A stretch of 64,000 nucleotides of DNA from Branchiibius cervicis (GCF_042661605.1 NZ_JBHSWJ010000002.1:558001-622000); one strand, 5' to 3'. Shown: positions 19,513 to 28,338, numbered from the stretch's first letter. The notes: generated by a model from the letters alone, not told the origin. Translations and numbers: made by a program.

Positions 19513-20096
19513 TGCGATTGATCATCCTCGGTCCTCCCGGAGCGGGCAAAGGTACCCAGGCCGAGCGGCTGGCCGCCCACCGCGGCATCCCGCACATCTC
19601 GACCGGTGACATCTTCCGTTCCAACATCAAGAACGAGACACCGCTGGGTCTGCAGGTCAAGGACATCCTGGCCTCCGGCGGTTACGTGACCGATGAGATC
19701 ACCAACCAGATCGTGGCGGACCGGCTCGCCGAACCCGACGCGGCGCAGGGTTTCCTGTTGGACGGCTATCCCCGCACCCTGGCCCAGGTGGACGCCCTGG
19801 ATGCCTACCTCGCAGGGCAGGGCGTGAGCCTGGACGCCGTCATCGAATTGACCGTGGACACCGCCGAGATCGTGCAGCGGATCCTCAAGCGCGCCGAGAC
19901 CAGCGGTCGTGCCGACGACACCGAGGAAGTCATCCGCGAACGCCAGGACATCTACCAGCGCGAGACCGCTCCGCTGGCCCAGCGGTACGCCGAGCGCGGA
20001 CTGCTGCGTCAGGTCGACGGCCTGGGCAGTATCGACGAGGTCGAGACGCGGATCAACGCCGTGCTGGACACCGTCGGCGACGAGCAGCCGGCCTGA
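19512..20096 (+). CDS. adk: Adenylate kinase
   Basis: A 194-residue kinase that interconverts AMP plus ATP with two ADP. The P-loop GPPGAGKGTQ lies at residues 7-16; the AMP site has STGDIFR and GFLLDGYPRT; RAETSGRADDTEEVIRER is the short LID form without the zinc cysteines. ATG 19512 overlaps the secY stop, giving the usual secY-adk-map order. Confidence 0.97.
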   Translation: MRLIILGPPGAGKGTQAERLAAHRGIPHISTGDIFRSNIKNETPLGLQVKDILASGGYVTDEITNQIVADRLAEPDAAQGFLLDGYPRTLAQVDALDAYLAGQGVSLDAVIELTVDTAEIVQRILKRAETSGRADDTEEVIRERQDIYQRETAPLAQRYAERGLLRQVDGLGSIDEVETRINAVLDTVGDEQPA

Positions 20097-20105
20097 GTTC
20101 CCCCT

Positions 20106-20966
20106 GTGTTCGGACGGGAGCAACTGCCTACCAAGTCCACCGACGAGCTCCTCGCGATGCGCCGGGCCGGTCTGGTGGTGGCGCAGCTTCTGGCCGCCGT
20201 CGCGGATGCCGTCCGGGACGGCATCACCACCGGTGAACTGGACGACGTCGCGGCCGAGGTGATCGCCCGCAACGGCGCGCGGTCGAACTTCCTGGGCTAC
20301 CACGGGTTTCCCGGCGTCATCTGCACCTCCGTCAACCAGCAGGTCGTCCACGGCATCCCAGGGGAGCAGGTGTTGCACACCGGAGACGTGCTGTCGGTCG
20401 ACGGGGGTGCCATCGTCGATGGCTGGCACGGCGACAGTGCGATCAGTCTGGTGGTCGGCGGCCCCGACCACGGGCAGCCGCAGGACCTGGCGCTGATCGA
20501 GGCGACGCGCGAGTCGATGTGGGCCGGTATCGGCGGCTTCCGCGAGGGCCGCGGCGTCTACGAACTCGGCGGCGACATCGAGGACAGTGTGCACGCCGCC
20601 GCGACCGGTTATCGCGAGGCCGGACTCGATCTGGACTTCGAGATCGTGGACGGGTACACCGGCCACGGCATCGGGCGCGAAATGCACATGGAACCAACGG
20701 TTTTCAACGAACGGGTCAGCGCCAAGGGCCCCCGGGTCCGTACGGGAGCAACTGTGGCCATCGAGCCCATGGTCACGCTCGGGACCTTCGAGACCGAGGA
20801 ACTGGACGACGGGTGGACCGTGGTGACGCTGGACGGTTCACGGGCCGCGCATTGGGAACACACCGTGGCCTGCACCCCGGGTGGGCTGTGGGTGCTCACG
20901 GCACAGGACGGGGGAGCCGCCGAGCTGGCCGCTCACGGCCTGCCGTTCGCTCCGTTGGCGGACTAG
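20106..20966 (+). CDS. map: Methionine aminopeptidase, type I
   Basis: A 286-residue metalloenzyme that removes initiator methionine. Metal ligands are visible in GDVLSVDGGAIVDGWHGDSA, the GYTGHGIGREMHMEPTV histidine region and TVAIEPMVTLG. It has 10 bases of spacing after adk. The stop overlaps a convergent small gene through a CTAG. In related genomes infA usually follows directly; here about 6.8 kb intervenes. Confidence 0.96.
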   Translation: MFGREQLPTKSTDELLAMRRAGLVVAQLLAAVADAVRDGITTGELDDVAAEVIARNGARSNFLGYHGFPGVICTSVNQQVVHGIPGEQVLHTGDVLSVDGGAIVDGWHGDSAISLVVGGPDHGQPQDLALIEATRESMWAGIGGFREGRGVYELGGDIEDSVHAAATGYREAGLDLDFEIVDGYTGHGIGREMHMEPTVFNERVSAKGPRVRTGATVAIEPMVTLGTFETEELDDGWTVVTLDGSRAAHWEHTVACTPGGLWVLTAQDGGAAELAAHGLPFAPLAD

Positions 20967-21220
20967 CGCGTCCGGTTGTGCCAGGCGACCGTGGCGTTGC
21001 CCGGGGCGGGCGGTGCCACGACGGCCGCATGTCCGGCGGCCTCGCCGGCTGGGGCGATACCGGAGTCGGACCGGCCACCCGCCCGATGGGCGAGTTGCTC
21101 GAAGGCGTTCGTGGTGGCCGGGTCGGGGGCGCTCGAGGGGTGATTGGTGGCAGCGCCCACCGCGGTCAGTACGGCGATCGCGATCAGCGACACCAGCAGC
21201 GGCCTGCTCTGACTGCTCAT
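20963..21220 (-). CDS. Small secreted or membrane-anchored protein, unknown function
   Basis: An 85-residue frame with a signal-like hydrophobic N-terminus (SSQSRPLLVSLIAIAVLTAV) followed by an Ala/Pro-rich, low-complexity chain. ATG 21220 has GAGG eight bases upstream. It runs convergently to map and shares a CTAG stop overlap. No family was recognised. Support is limited to the signal-like segment, the ribosome site and the good fit between genes. Confidence 0.4.
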   Translation of the reverse strand: MSSQSRPLLVSLIAIAVLTAVGAATNHPSSAPDPATTNAFEQLAHRAGGRSDSGIAPAGEAAGHAAVVAPPAPGNATVAWHNRTR

Positions 21221-21533
21221 CGGTAAACCTCGTTGTTGCCTCGAGCGACCGGTGCCGGCGACTCGTTGGTGCACACCGATGAAGGAGTCGGGTCGTGGCG
21301 CATTCGGACATCCTTGGCACAGTGCTTCCTATGGATGCTCATACATGTAGCTGAACGCGAGGTGAAGCCACACCGTAGAGAGTGGAATTGTTTGCCTTCG
21401 TTGGTCAGATCGTGGACAGCGTAAAGGCTTATGGAACACATAACTTAGTGTTGGGTTGCCATTTCGTCGTGACGCATCACGGAGTTAGGATGGCCTTAGT
21501 TCTGATCGTTTCTGTTGCTGATGGAGCACACCA
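21221..21533. other. Intergenic region upstream of fprA
   Basis: About 310 bases, visibly richer in A/T than the surroundings from roughly 21330 to 21530. It should hold promoters for the divergent small gene and fprA. The best -10 candidate is TAGGAT near 21486; no convincing -35 box was found. The frames crossing it lack coding features. Confidence 0.45.
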
Positions 21534-22898
21534 TTGAGTAGGCATCTGCGCGTCGCCGTGGTCGGCGCCGGTCCCGCCGGGATCTACGCCGCGGACATCC
21601 TGACCAAGTCGGATCGGGATGTGAGCGTCGATATCCTCGAGGCCGACCCGACACCGTTCGGGCTCATCCGGTACGGCGTCGCCCCGGACCACCCGCGGAT
21701 CAAGGAAATCGTCAAAGCCCTGCACCGGGTGATGAACCAGCCCCAGATCCGGTTCTTCGGCAACGTGTCCTACGGCAACGACCTCAAACTCGAGGACTTG
21801 CGCCAGTTCTACGACGCGGTCATCTTCGCTACGGGCGCACGCCGGGACCGCGACCTGGACATCGCGGGCATCGACCTGGCCGGCTCGTACGGTGCGGCGG
21901 ACTTCGTAGCCTGGTACGACGGGCACCCCGAAGCGCCGCGCACGTGGGATTTCCAGCCGCACGCCGAGCAGGTCGCGGTCATCGGGGTCGGCAACGTCGG
22001 TCTCGACGTCGCGCGGATCCTGGCCAAGACCGCCGACGAGTTGTTGGTCACCGAGATCCCGGACAACGTCTACGAGGGCCTGAAATCCAACGCCGCCAAG
22101 GACATCCACGTCTTTGCGCGTCGTGGGCCGGCTCAGGTCAAGTTCACCCCTATGGAGTTGCGCGAGCTGTCCCACAGTCCCAACATCGACGTCATCGTCC
22201 ACCCGGAAGGTTTCGAGTTCGACGAGGGCTCGATGGACGCGCTGCGCAACTCCAAGAGCCAGAAGCTGACCGTCGACGTCCTGCAGAACTACCTCGCCAA
22301 GGACGAGACCGGTGCGGCGCATCGCATCCACATCCACTTCTGCAACAACCCCGTCGAGGTGCTCGGACAGGACGGCCAGGTCGTCGGATTGCGTACCGAG
22401 ATCACCGAACTCGACGGCACCGGCAACGTCCGGGGGACCGGGGAGTTCAAGGAGTGGCCGGTTCAGGCCGTATACCGGGCGATCGGGTACTACTCCGACA
22501 GTCTCACCGGCCTGCCCTTCGATGCGGCCCGCGGCATCGTGCCCAACGACGGTGGCCGGGTCCTGGAGATCGACGGTTCGCCGTTGCCGGGCGCCTACGT
22601 CACCGGGTGGATCAAGCGCGGACCGGTCGGGCTGATCGGCCACACCAAATCGGATGCGGCCCAGACTATTTCCCTGCTGTTGGATGATGCTGACCAGCTG
22701 GCGGCTCCGGAATCCCCGCGCCCCGAGGCCGTCGAGCGCTACCTTGCAGAGCGCGGCATCGAGTTCACCACCTGGGAAGGCTGGCAGCGCCTCGATGAGC
22801 ACGAGCGATCCCTCGGCGAAACCCACCAGCACACCCGTGAGCGGGTGAAGGTCGTCCCCCGCGAGGACATGGTCCGGATCGCCCGGATCAGCGCCTGA
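21534..22898 (+). CDS. fprA: FprA-type ferredoxin/adrenodoxin-NADP(+) reductase
   Basis: A 454-residue FAD flavoprotein of the adrenodoxin-reductase class, passing electrons from NADPH to ferredoxins, often for P450s. The FAD motif is VVGAGPAGIYAADIL at the N-terminus; DPTPFGLIRYGVAPDHPRIK is a family hallmark; the NADP site is GVGNVGLDVARIL; the FAD C-terminal motif is VTGWIKRGPVGLIGHTK. The start is TTG 21534 with GGAG eight bases before. A P450 gene lies 3 kb downstream and could be a partner through an unlinked ferredoxin; that is inferred. Confidence 0.92.
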   Translation: MSRHLRVAVVGAGPAGIYAADILTKSDRDVSVDILEADPTPFGLIRYGVAPDHPRIKEIVKALHRVMNQPQIRFFGNVSYGNDLKLEDLRQFYDAVIFATGARRDRDLDIAGIDLAGSYGAADFVAWYDGHPEAPRTWDFQPHAEQVAVIGVGNVGLDVARILAKTADELLVTEIPDNVYEGLKSNAAKDIHVFARRGPAQVKFTPMELRELSHSPNIDVIVHPEGFEFDEGSMDALRNSKSQKLTVDVLQNYLAKDETGAAHRIHIHFCNNPVEVLGQDGQVVGLRTEITELDGTGNVRGTGEFKEWPVQAVYRAIGYYSDSLTGLPFDAARGIVPNDGGRVLEIDGSPLPGAYVTGWIKRGPVGLIGHTKSDAAQTISLLLDDADQLAAPESPRPEAVERYLAERGIEFTTWEGWQRLDEHERSLGETHQHTRERVKVVPREDMVRIARISA

Positions 22899-22915
22899 GC
22901 CCGCACTCGGAGTAC

Positions 22916-22936
22916 GCCGATCCCCGCTGGATCGGC
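22916..22936 (+). terminator. Short perfect hairpin after fprA
   Basis: GCCGATCC (22916-22923) and GGATCGGC (22929-22936) form an 8-bp stem with a five-base loop, 18 bases after the fprA stop. There is no U-tract. Confidence 0.4.
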
Positions 22937-22983
22937 ACGTCCCTGATGTCGCCGTACACGATGCAGATGACACGCTAGGTGTC

Positions 22984-25239
22984 GTGACTGTCGTCGAAGT
23001 ACCCACGAGTTCGTGGTCAGGGACCATGGAGCGAGTCAGCCGCGGGTTCTACTGCGGTGCGTCGGTGCTGTTCCTCGCGGTCATGTGGGGCAGTTCGGCG
23101 AACTTACTGCTGGATTCGACAGCCGCGGCGATGGCCGGGGTCCTGACGACGCTGGCCCTCATCGCCCTCGCAGGCGGGGTATGGCGCTGGGGCTTTCGCA
23201 GCGACGTGGCCATCGTCGTGAGCGTCGTGGCAGCGGTCATCGCTCTGGTTTGCGGGCTGGGCCGGGTGGGTTTCCGCGAGGACGGTGCCGGGTGGTGGGT
23301 CACCGTGGTGCTTGCGCTGCCGTTGCTCTACATCCTGCTGGGCTTGCCCGACTGGCGCGGCGGCGTCCTCGCCTCCGCGGTCGTCGTGTTGGCGGTCGTG
23401 GCGCGGTGGGTCGTCGATCCGCACCGGCCGGCGCTGGCGATCGTCGAGGTGCTCGGTGCTTGCGCGGCGGCCGTCGCCACCGCCCAGGCCGCCGCACTGT
23501 TGCGCCGGGTCGGCCAGGTGAACGATGCCCGGGAGCGCCGGCAGGTGGGCCAGTTGGCCGCGGAGGCCAGGTCGCTGGGCAAGGAGGCACACACCCGATG
23601 GGTCGACCGTTTCCTGCACGACGAAGTGGCGCATGCGCTGCGCGCTGTGACGTTGAGCGAGCGTCTCGACCGCGCCGAAGTGCGCTCCATCGCCGCGGAA
23701 GCCAGCGATCGGCTGACCGACCTGAGCACGATCGACCCGCCGACGGTCGACCTCGGGGGCGTGCTGGCCGAGGTCGCTTCCGAGAGCGGTCTGTCGGTCG
23801 ATCTCGACCTCGCGTCGGTGGTCGTCGCCCCGGACGTCGTCGAGGTGGTTGCCGCCGCGGTGCGTGAGGCGCTGCGCAACGTCCGGCGACACGCGGGGGT
23901 CCAGGAGGCGCGCGTCGTACTGCGCTACGAGCGCGACACGGTCGCGGTCGAGGTGATCGACCGCGGGCGGGGTTTCAAACCGGCTCACGTGCCGCGCGAC
24001 CGGTACGGCGTGCGGGACGGGATCGTCGCGCGGATGGGCGAGATAGCCGGTACGGCGAGCATCACCTCCGGCGCGAACGGCACCCGCGTGCGGCTGCAGT
24101 GGGACCGCGACCCCAGTGACGATCCGGACTGGGTCGATCAGATCCGGGCCCGACGTGTCGCGGTGCTGATCAGCGGGCCCTTCGTCGTGGCCTGCATGCT
24201 GCAGTGCGCCCTGCGCGCCGGCGAACTGAAGCACCCCTGGGCCGCCGTTCTGGGCACCATGCTGGTGGTGCTGGCGTGGTGCTACGGAGCGTGGACCTAT
24301 CGGCGGCGGGACATCGGCTGGCGGATGCACCTGGCCATGGTCGTGATCGCGTGCACAGCGATCGCCTTGAACGCCTATGCCCTGCCGGCGGGCGCGGCCG
24401 ACCCGACGTTGTTCTGGTTGGCCTCCTCGGCGATGCCGTTGGTGGCGTTCTCCGTCGTCGGGCGCTCGCTGGTGGAATGTGCGGTTGCGGTGCTGGTCAT
24501 CGCGATACTTCCGATCACCCTGCTGGTCGCCAGCGGCGCGGGTCTCAACCAGATCCTCGGCCTGGCGGGTGCGTTGTTCGCGCCGTTTGCTCTGGCGCCG
24601 CTTATCGTCGGCGGCGCCTGGTGGACCAAACGCGGGGTGGGTCGAGCGCTGCAGGACAATGAGATCCGGCAGCACAGCGTGGTGCGCCAGGTCGAGGCGG
24701 ATCTGCGGGAGCAGGCGCTGCGCGACAGGGTCGGGGGCTTGCGTGCCCGGATCCAGCCCTTCCTCGCCGACATCGCCAACGACCGCGAGGATCCTCGCGC
24801 GGCCGCGGTGCGACTCCGGGCCGCCGTGCTCGAAGCGTGGGTGCGCGACAGCCTCGGCGGGCCGACGACGCGGTGGCCGGCCGAGCTGCGGGCCGCGGTG
24901 CACCGCCTGCGGGAGATGGGCGGGCATGTCACCTTGAGCCAGGTCGCACCCATGCCGGACGCGCACATCGACGCGGTGGCGCGGGTCCTGGAAAGCCTGG
25001 TCTGCTCGGTGCCCGCCCGGATCGGCGTGTCCAGCACCGACGGCCCGGACGGTCTGCGGACCACGGTCACCGTGCGACCCGCGGACCGGGATTCGGTTGA
25101 CCGGCTCAGTGCACTCGGGGTGGGATCCCTGCGAACGGATGGGTCGACGTACCTTGTGGTGCAGTTCGATTCGGCTCAGGTGTCCGGAGTTCACCGGACT
25201 GTCCCGGGGCCGCCGGGCTCGGCGATGATGACAGAGTGA
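22984..25239 (+). CDS. Large sensor histidine kinase with a second, degenerate kinase half
   Basis: A 751-residue membrane protein. Residues about 22-170 hold five or six membrane segments. A HisKA_3-type dimerisation segment carries the phospho-accepting H212 in LHDEVAHALRAV. The ATPase domain has an N-box at 294-306 (REALRNVRRHAGV, N299), DRGRGF at 326-331 and a G-box at GANGTRVRLQW. From about residue 390 the layout repeats: four or five membrane segments (to about 545), a helical region, and an ATPase-like tail lacking clear N and G boxes. It is translationally coupled to a response regulator (GTGA overlap). The signal is unknown. The second half could be a sensory pseudokinase. Confidence 0.8.
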   Translation: MTVVEVPTSSWSGTMERVSRGFYCGASVLFLAVMWGSSANLLLDSTAAAMAGVLTTLALIALAGGVWRWGFRSDVAIVVSVVAAVIALVCGLGRVGFREDGAGWWVTVVLALPLLYILLGLPDWRGGVLASAVVVLAVVARWVVDPHRPALAIVEVLGACAAAVATAQAAALLRRVGQVNDARERRQVGQLAAEARSLGKEAHTRWVDRFLHDEVAHALRAVTLSERLDRAEVRSIAAEASDRLTDLSTIDPPTVDLGGVLAEVASESGLSVDLDLASVVVAPDVVEVVAAAVREALRNVRRHAGVQEARVVLRYERDTVAVEVIDRGRGFKPAHVPRDRYGVRDGIVARMGEIAGTASITSGANGTRVRLQWDRDPSDDPDWVDQIRARRVAVLISGPFVVACMLQCALRAGELKHPWAAVLGTMLVVLAWCYGAWTYRRRDIGWRMHLAMVVIACTAIALNAYALPAGAADPTLFWLASSAMPLVAFSVVGRSLVECAVAVLVIAILPITLLVASGAGLNQILGLAGALFAPFALAPLIVGGAWWTKRGVGRALQDNEIRQHSVVRQVEADLREQALRDRVGGLRARIQPFLADIANDREDPRAAAVRLRAAVLEAWVRDSLGGPTTRWPAELRAAVHRLREMGGHVTLSQVAPMPDAHIDAVARVLESLVCSVPARIGVSSTDGPDGLRTTVTVRPADRDSVDRLSALGVGSLRTDGSTYLVVQFDSAQVSGVHRTVPGPPGSAMMTE

Positions 25240-25903
25240 GCGAGCACTTGACGGATCAGGCGCCCGGATCGATCCGGATCGGAGTGGTCGATGATCATCC
25301 GATCGTGCTACGCGGGGTGATCAGCGGACTGGCCCAGATCGCGCCGGACATCGAGGTCGACTTCCTGGTTTCCAGCGTCAAGGACCTGGACTGGGACCGC
25401 AACGCCCGACCCGATCTGGTGCTGCTGGACGTCGATCTCGACGACGGCAGCGACCCCGAGGCCAATGTCGCCATGGTCGTCGGGCGTGGTCTGCGGGTGC
25501 TGCTCTTCACCGCCAGCACCCGGCCGGCCCAACTTCGGGCGTTGGTGAGTGCGGGCGCGTCCGGGCTCGCGCTGAAGTCCGATCCGGAGGAGGACCTGGT
25601 CGACGCGATCCGGTCGGTTGCGGCGGGGAATTCGCGGTGTCCAGTCACTTCGCGGAAGCGCTGTTGACCGAAGAGGGTTTGATGGCTTCACTCGCGCCGC
25701 GCGAAGTGGAGGTGCTGCGGCAGCTGGCGGCCGGCGTACCCAAGAAGGCGATCGGAAAGTCCTTGCCGCAACCTGTTTCGGCGCGCACCGTGGAGACCTA
25801 CGTGCAGCGGATCGCCGCACGGTACGCCGAGCTGGGGCGACCGGTGAGCAACCTGTACGCCTCGCTACGGGAGGCGACCAAGGACGGGTACGTCGACCTG
25901 TAG
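25236..25903 (+). CDS. LuxR/NarL-family response regulator, frameshifted as read
   Basis: The receiver domain has the acidic pocket DDHP (residues 19-22), phospho-acceptor D65 in LLDVDLDDG, and K in LALKSDPEEDLVDAI. The DNA-binding half reads in a different frame: LAPREVEVLRQLAAGVPKKA, then SARTVETYVQRIAARYAEL. The switch falls in a G run at 25625-25628; one additional G joins them as AAGEFAVSS and yields a 222-residue regulator. GTG 25236 overlaps the kinase stop. It is the evident partner of the upstream kinase. Indel error or a real mutation cannot be told apart here. Confidence 0.8.
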
Positions 25904-25909
25904 GCCCGC

Positions 25910-27241
25910 TCAGACCTGCGCGGGAAGGGTTCGCCAGCCGCGCAGGATGCGGGTGGGCCGGCGCTTGGCGCCGGGCAGCAAGGTGACGTCCGGGTAGCGG
26001 TCGAAGAACGCCTTCAGACCGACCTCGCCCTCCATCCGGGCCAGGGCCGCACCGAGGCAGTGATGGCGGCCCGCGGAGAACGACAGGTGCTCGCGCGCGT
26101 TGGCGCGGGTCACATCGAAGCGGCTCGGGTCGTGGAAGACCTTGGGGTCGCGGTTCGCTCCGGCCAGCAGCACCACGACCTGGGTGCCCGCGGAAATGTG
26201 TTGACCCTCAAGGGTTGTCGGCTCCGGTGCGAACCGGGCCGTCAGCAGCACCGGGGGATCGATGCGCAGGATCTCCTCGACGGCGTTGGACCACAGGGCC
26301 GGGTCCTGCCGGAGTTCGGCAAGCTCATCGGGGTGGTCGTGCAGCAGCTTGATGCCGTTGCCGAGGAGGTTGACCGTGGTCTCGAACCCGGCCGCCAGCA
26401 CCAGGCCCGCGGTTGCCTTGAGCTCGGCCATGTCCAGCGCGCCGTGCTCGTCCTGGACCTGCACCAGTTGGCTGAGCAGGTCATCGCCGGGTTTGCCGCG
26501 CAACGTCTCGATGTGGGTTTCCAGCCAGGCGTCGAAACGGCGCAGGCCGGCGTCGACATCGCGGTACTCCGGCCAGGACAGCCCGAAGTCCAGGCTGGCG
26601 GCGATATCCGAGCCCATCGCGAGTACCTCCCGGCGCTCGGATGTCGGGATCCCGAGGATCTGGGAGATCAGGGTGACCGGTAGCAGGCTGCAGTACTGCT
26701 CGACCAGGTCGGTGCGGCCGTCGAGCTCGTCGAGCAACTCGGCGGCGACGGTCTCGGCGCGGTCGCGCAGCTTCTCGACCGCGCGCATCGTGAAGACCCG
26801 GGTCACCAGCTTGCGGTAGCGGGTGTGGTCCGGTGGCTCGGTGACCAGGAGCGATGGCTCGACCAGCGGGTGCATCGTGGCCGGCCGCAGGCGGGCGCTG
26901 GCGGTAGCCAGGAAGCCCAGTCGATCCAGCGGGTTGCCGGTGCGGAACGCCTTGGAGGTCAGCACCTCGTCCACCACCGCGTGGTCGGCGCTGATGAAGG
27001 TGACCCGGCCCTTGACCAGTGGGCCCTGGGCGCGGACCTGCTCGATGACCTCCCACACGTCGTCGTCGCCGCCTGCCTCCATCAAGCGGGCCTGCGGGTC
27101 GCCGTCGCGGCCGGCGAACTTGACCACCGCCATGGGTAAGCCCTGCGAGAGCCCCCAGTGCAGCATCGACTGCGCCTTATGACGTACGCCGACACCCTGG
27201 TTGATGGGGCGATGCAGGCTGGGCAGGTGGGTCAGGCTCAT
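25910..27241 (-). CDS. Cytochrome P450, CYP140-like
   Basis: A 443-residue soluble P450. The haem-thiolate loop FSAGRHHCLGA has C395; the I-helix reads LVLAAGFETTVNLLGNG; the K-helix ExxR is in VEEILRIDPP; VEPSLLVTEPPDHTRYRK is also typical. Whole-protein resemblance, including the C-terminal TRILRGWRTLP, is closest to mycobacterial CYP140 as I remember it; the substrate of that family is not established. It converges on the response regulator (6 bases between stops). ATG 27241 has GGGAG upstream. FprA nearby is a plausible reductase. Confidence 0.88.
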   Translation of the reverse strand: MSLTHLPSLHRPINQGVGVRHKAQSMLHWGLSQGLPMAVVKFAGRDGDPQARLMEAGGDDDVWEVIEQVRAQGPLVKGRVTFISADHAVVDEVLTSKAFRTGNPLDRLGFLATASARLRPATMHPLVEPSLLVTEPPDHTRYRKLVTRVFTMRAVEKLRDRAETVAAELLDELDGRTDLVEQYCSLLPVTLISQILGIPTSERREVLAMGSDIAASLDFGLSWPEYRDVDAGLRRFDAWLETHIETLRGKPGDDLLSQLVQVQDEHGALDMAELKATAGLVLAAGFETTVNLLGNGIKLLHDHPDELAELRQDPALWSNAVEEILRIDPPVLLTARFAPEPTTLEGQHISAGTQVVVLLAGANRDPKVFHDPSRFDVTRANAREHLSFSAGRHHCLGAALARMEGEVGLKAFFDRYPDVTLLPGAKRRPTRILRGWRTLPAQV

Positions 27242-27356
27242 GGTCGTGCTGCTCCCGGTGGTTTTACGACAGCTGTAGTGACCCAGGTTACATTCCGATG
27301 GCTACGCAGTGGTAGGTGGTCGGGCGACCGTCACGCCGACTTCTTCGCCCGGGATT

Positions 27357-27415
27357 CGCGCGGTGTATCGACACATGCGCGCCCTATAGCCCGCGCGTAT
27401 GTCGACAACCCGCGC
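27357..27415. repeat. Imperfect palindromic element A (59 bases)
   Basis: Outer arms start with GCGCGG and end with CCGCGC. A conserved ATCGAC sits inside the left arm, and an inner stem (ACATGCGCGC against GCGCGTATGT) flanks a short loop. The element aligns without gaps over its full 59 bases to the one at 34159-34217, at about 41 identical positions. Confidence 0.6.
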
Positions 27416-27428
27416 ACATCGGGGGTGT

Positions 27429-27623
27429 CTCCCTCGCCGCCAAATCGTCGTGGCGCTCGGTTCGCGTTCCGCTGCGGCCGCCGACTGCGCTGCGCTCCGT
27501 CGGCAACCTCCGCTCACGCTCCCTCGCCGCCAAATCGTCGTGGCGCTCGGTTCGCGCTCCGCTGCGGCCGCCGACTGCGCTGCGCTCCGTCGGCAACCTC
27601 CGCTCACGCTCCCTCGCCGCCAA
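27429..27623. repeat. 90-base direct tandem repeat, 2.2 copies
   Basis: Copy 1 is 27429-27518, copy 2 is 27519-27608, and the first 15 bases recur at 27609-27623. The copies differ at one position (GCGTTCC against GCGCTCC). Each starts CTCCCTCGCCGCCAAATCGT and contains GCGGCCGCCGACTGCGCTGC. The partial third copy ends immediately before the infA -35 box. Confidence 0.9.
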
Positions 27624-27624
27624 T

Positions 27625-27653
27625 TTGGGCGGTATCGCGCGGACCGGTAGGCT
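27625..27653 (+). promoter_or_regulatory. Promoter of infA
   Basis: TTGGGC (27625-27630), 17 bases, then TAGGCT (27648-27653), a good match to an actinobacterial vegetative promoter. It gives infA and the genes behind it a start independent of secY-adk-map. The predicted leader is about 120 bases. Confidence 0.65.
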
Positions 27654-27780
27654 AGTACGTCGGGTCAGGAATGTCCTGTGAAGGCACGCCGTTGAGACGG
27701 ATGCCGACCATGCATTCCGGTCCGCACTCATCGTAGTCAGACAATTCTGGAGGTTAACCCGCGCAGGCGGGGGCAGATTT

Positions 27781-28002
27781 ATGGCCAAAAAGGACGGTGT
27801 CATCGAGATCGAGGGCACGATCGTGGAAGCTCTCCCGAACGCCATGTTCCGGGTGGAGTTGACCAACGGTCACAAGGTTCTCGCTCACATCTCGGGCAAG
27901 ATGCGCCAGCACTACATCCGGATCCTCCCCGAGGACCGTGTGGTGGTGGAGCTCAGCCCGTACGACCTGACCCGCGGCCGGATCGTCTTCCGGTACCGCT
28001 GA
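27781..28002 (+). CDS. infA: Translation initiation factor IF-1
   Basis: A 73-residue OB-fold protein that blocks the A-site during initiation. MAKKDGVIEIEGTIVEALPN and GHKVLAHISGKMRQHYIRIL are diagnostic, and it ends DLTRGRIVFRYR. Preceded by its own promoter. Confidence 0.98.
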   Translation: MAKKDGVIEIEGTIVEALPNAMFRVELTNGHKVLAHISGKMRQHYIRILPEDRVVVELSPYDLTRGRIVFRYR

Positions 28003-28105
28003 CCGCGATACCAGCAACACCCCGCGTCCATCCGGACGCACCCACCCACAGATCAACCGCCGCAGCTCATCACGAGAAGCGGCCCGACTTCGAGACGGTA
28101 GGCAG

Positions 28106-28219
28106 ATGAAGGTCCAGCCGAGCGTCAAGAGGATCTGCGACAAGTGCAAGGTGATCCGCCGTCACGGCCGGGTCATGGTGATCTGCGAGAACCCGCGCCA
28201 CAAGCAGCGCCAGGGCTGA
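28106..28219 (+). CDS. rpmJ: 50S ribosomal protein L36, zinc-binding form
   Basis: A 37-residue protein: ATG 28106 reads MKVQPSVKRICDKCKVIRRH and ends ENPRHKQRQG before TGA 28217-28219. The CDKC pair, the later Cys and His form the zinc site. It is the smallest gene in the window and lies 103 bases after infA. Confidence 0.97.
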   Translation: MKVQPSVKRICDKCKVIRRHGRVMVICENPRHKQRQG

Positions 28220-28338
28220 TCGCAGGGCCACCGCCCCGCACGACCCGCCGGTCTTCAAGACCAGCAAGAAGTAGTACCCACAACTGAACGACACCAACCG
28301 CAACGCCCAGCCCCTGCGCAGCACGCGCAGGACGCCAC

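Larger units (their letters stand above)
27242..27780. other. Repeat-rich intergenic region between the P450 gene and infA
   Basis: About 540 bases, holding an imperfect palindrome (27357-27415), a 90-base tandem repeat (27429-27623), the infA promoter (27625-27653) and the infA leader. Because 90 is a multiple of three, several long open frames cross the repeat with repeated peptides; none has a recognisable family or ribosome site. Confidence 0.65.

Noticed and set aside
21217..21441. 74-residue minus-strand frame between map and fprA
   Set aside because: Cys/His/Ser-rich composition without domain; it covers the promoter region and overlaps the better supported small secreted protein.
23104..25194. 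696-residue minus-strand open frame
   Set aside because: Shadow of the sensor kinase gene; biased composition without recognisable family.
27429..27623. CRISPR-like array
   Set aside because: The units are contiguous 90-base copies without unique spacers, and no cas genes are present.
27158..27655. Repeat-containing open frames over the 90-base repeat as a repeat protein
   Set aside because: The unit length is a multiple of three so open frames arise in several registers on both strands; none has a ribosome site or family.
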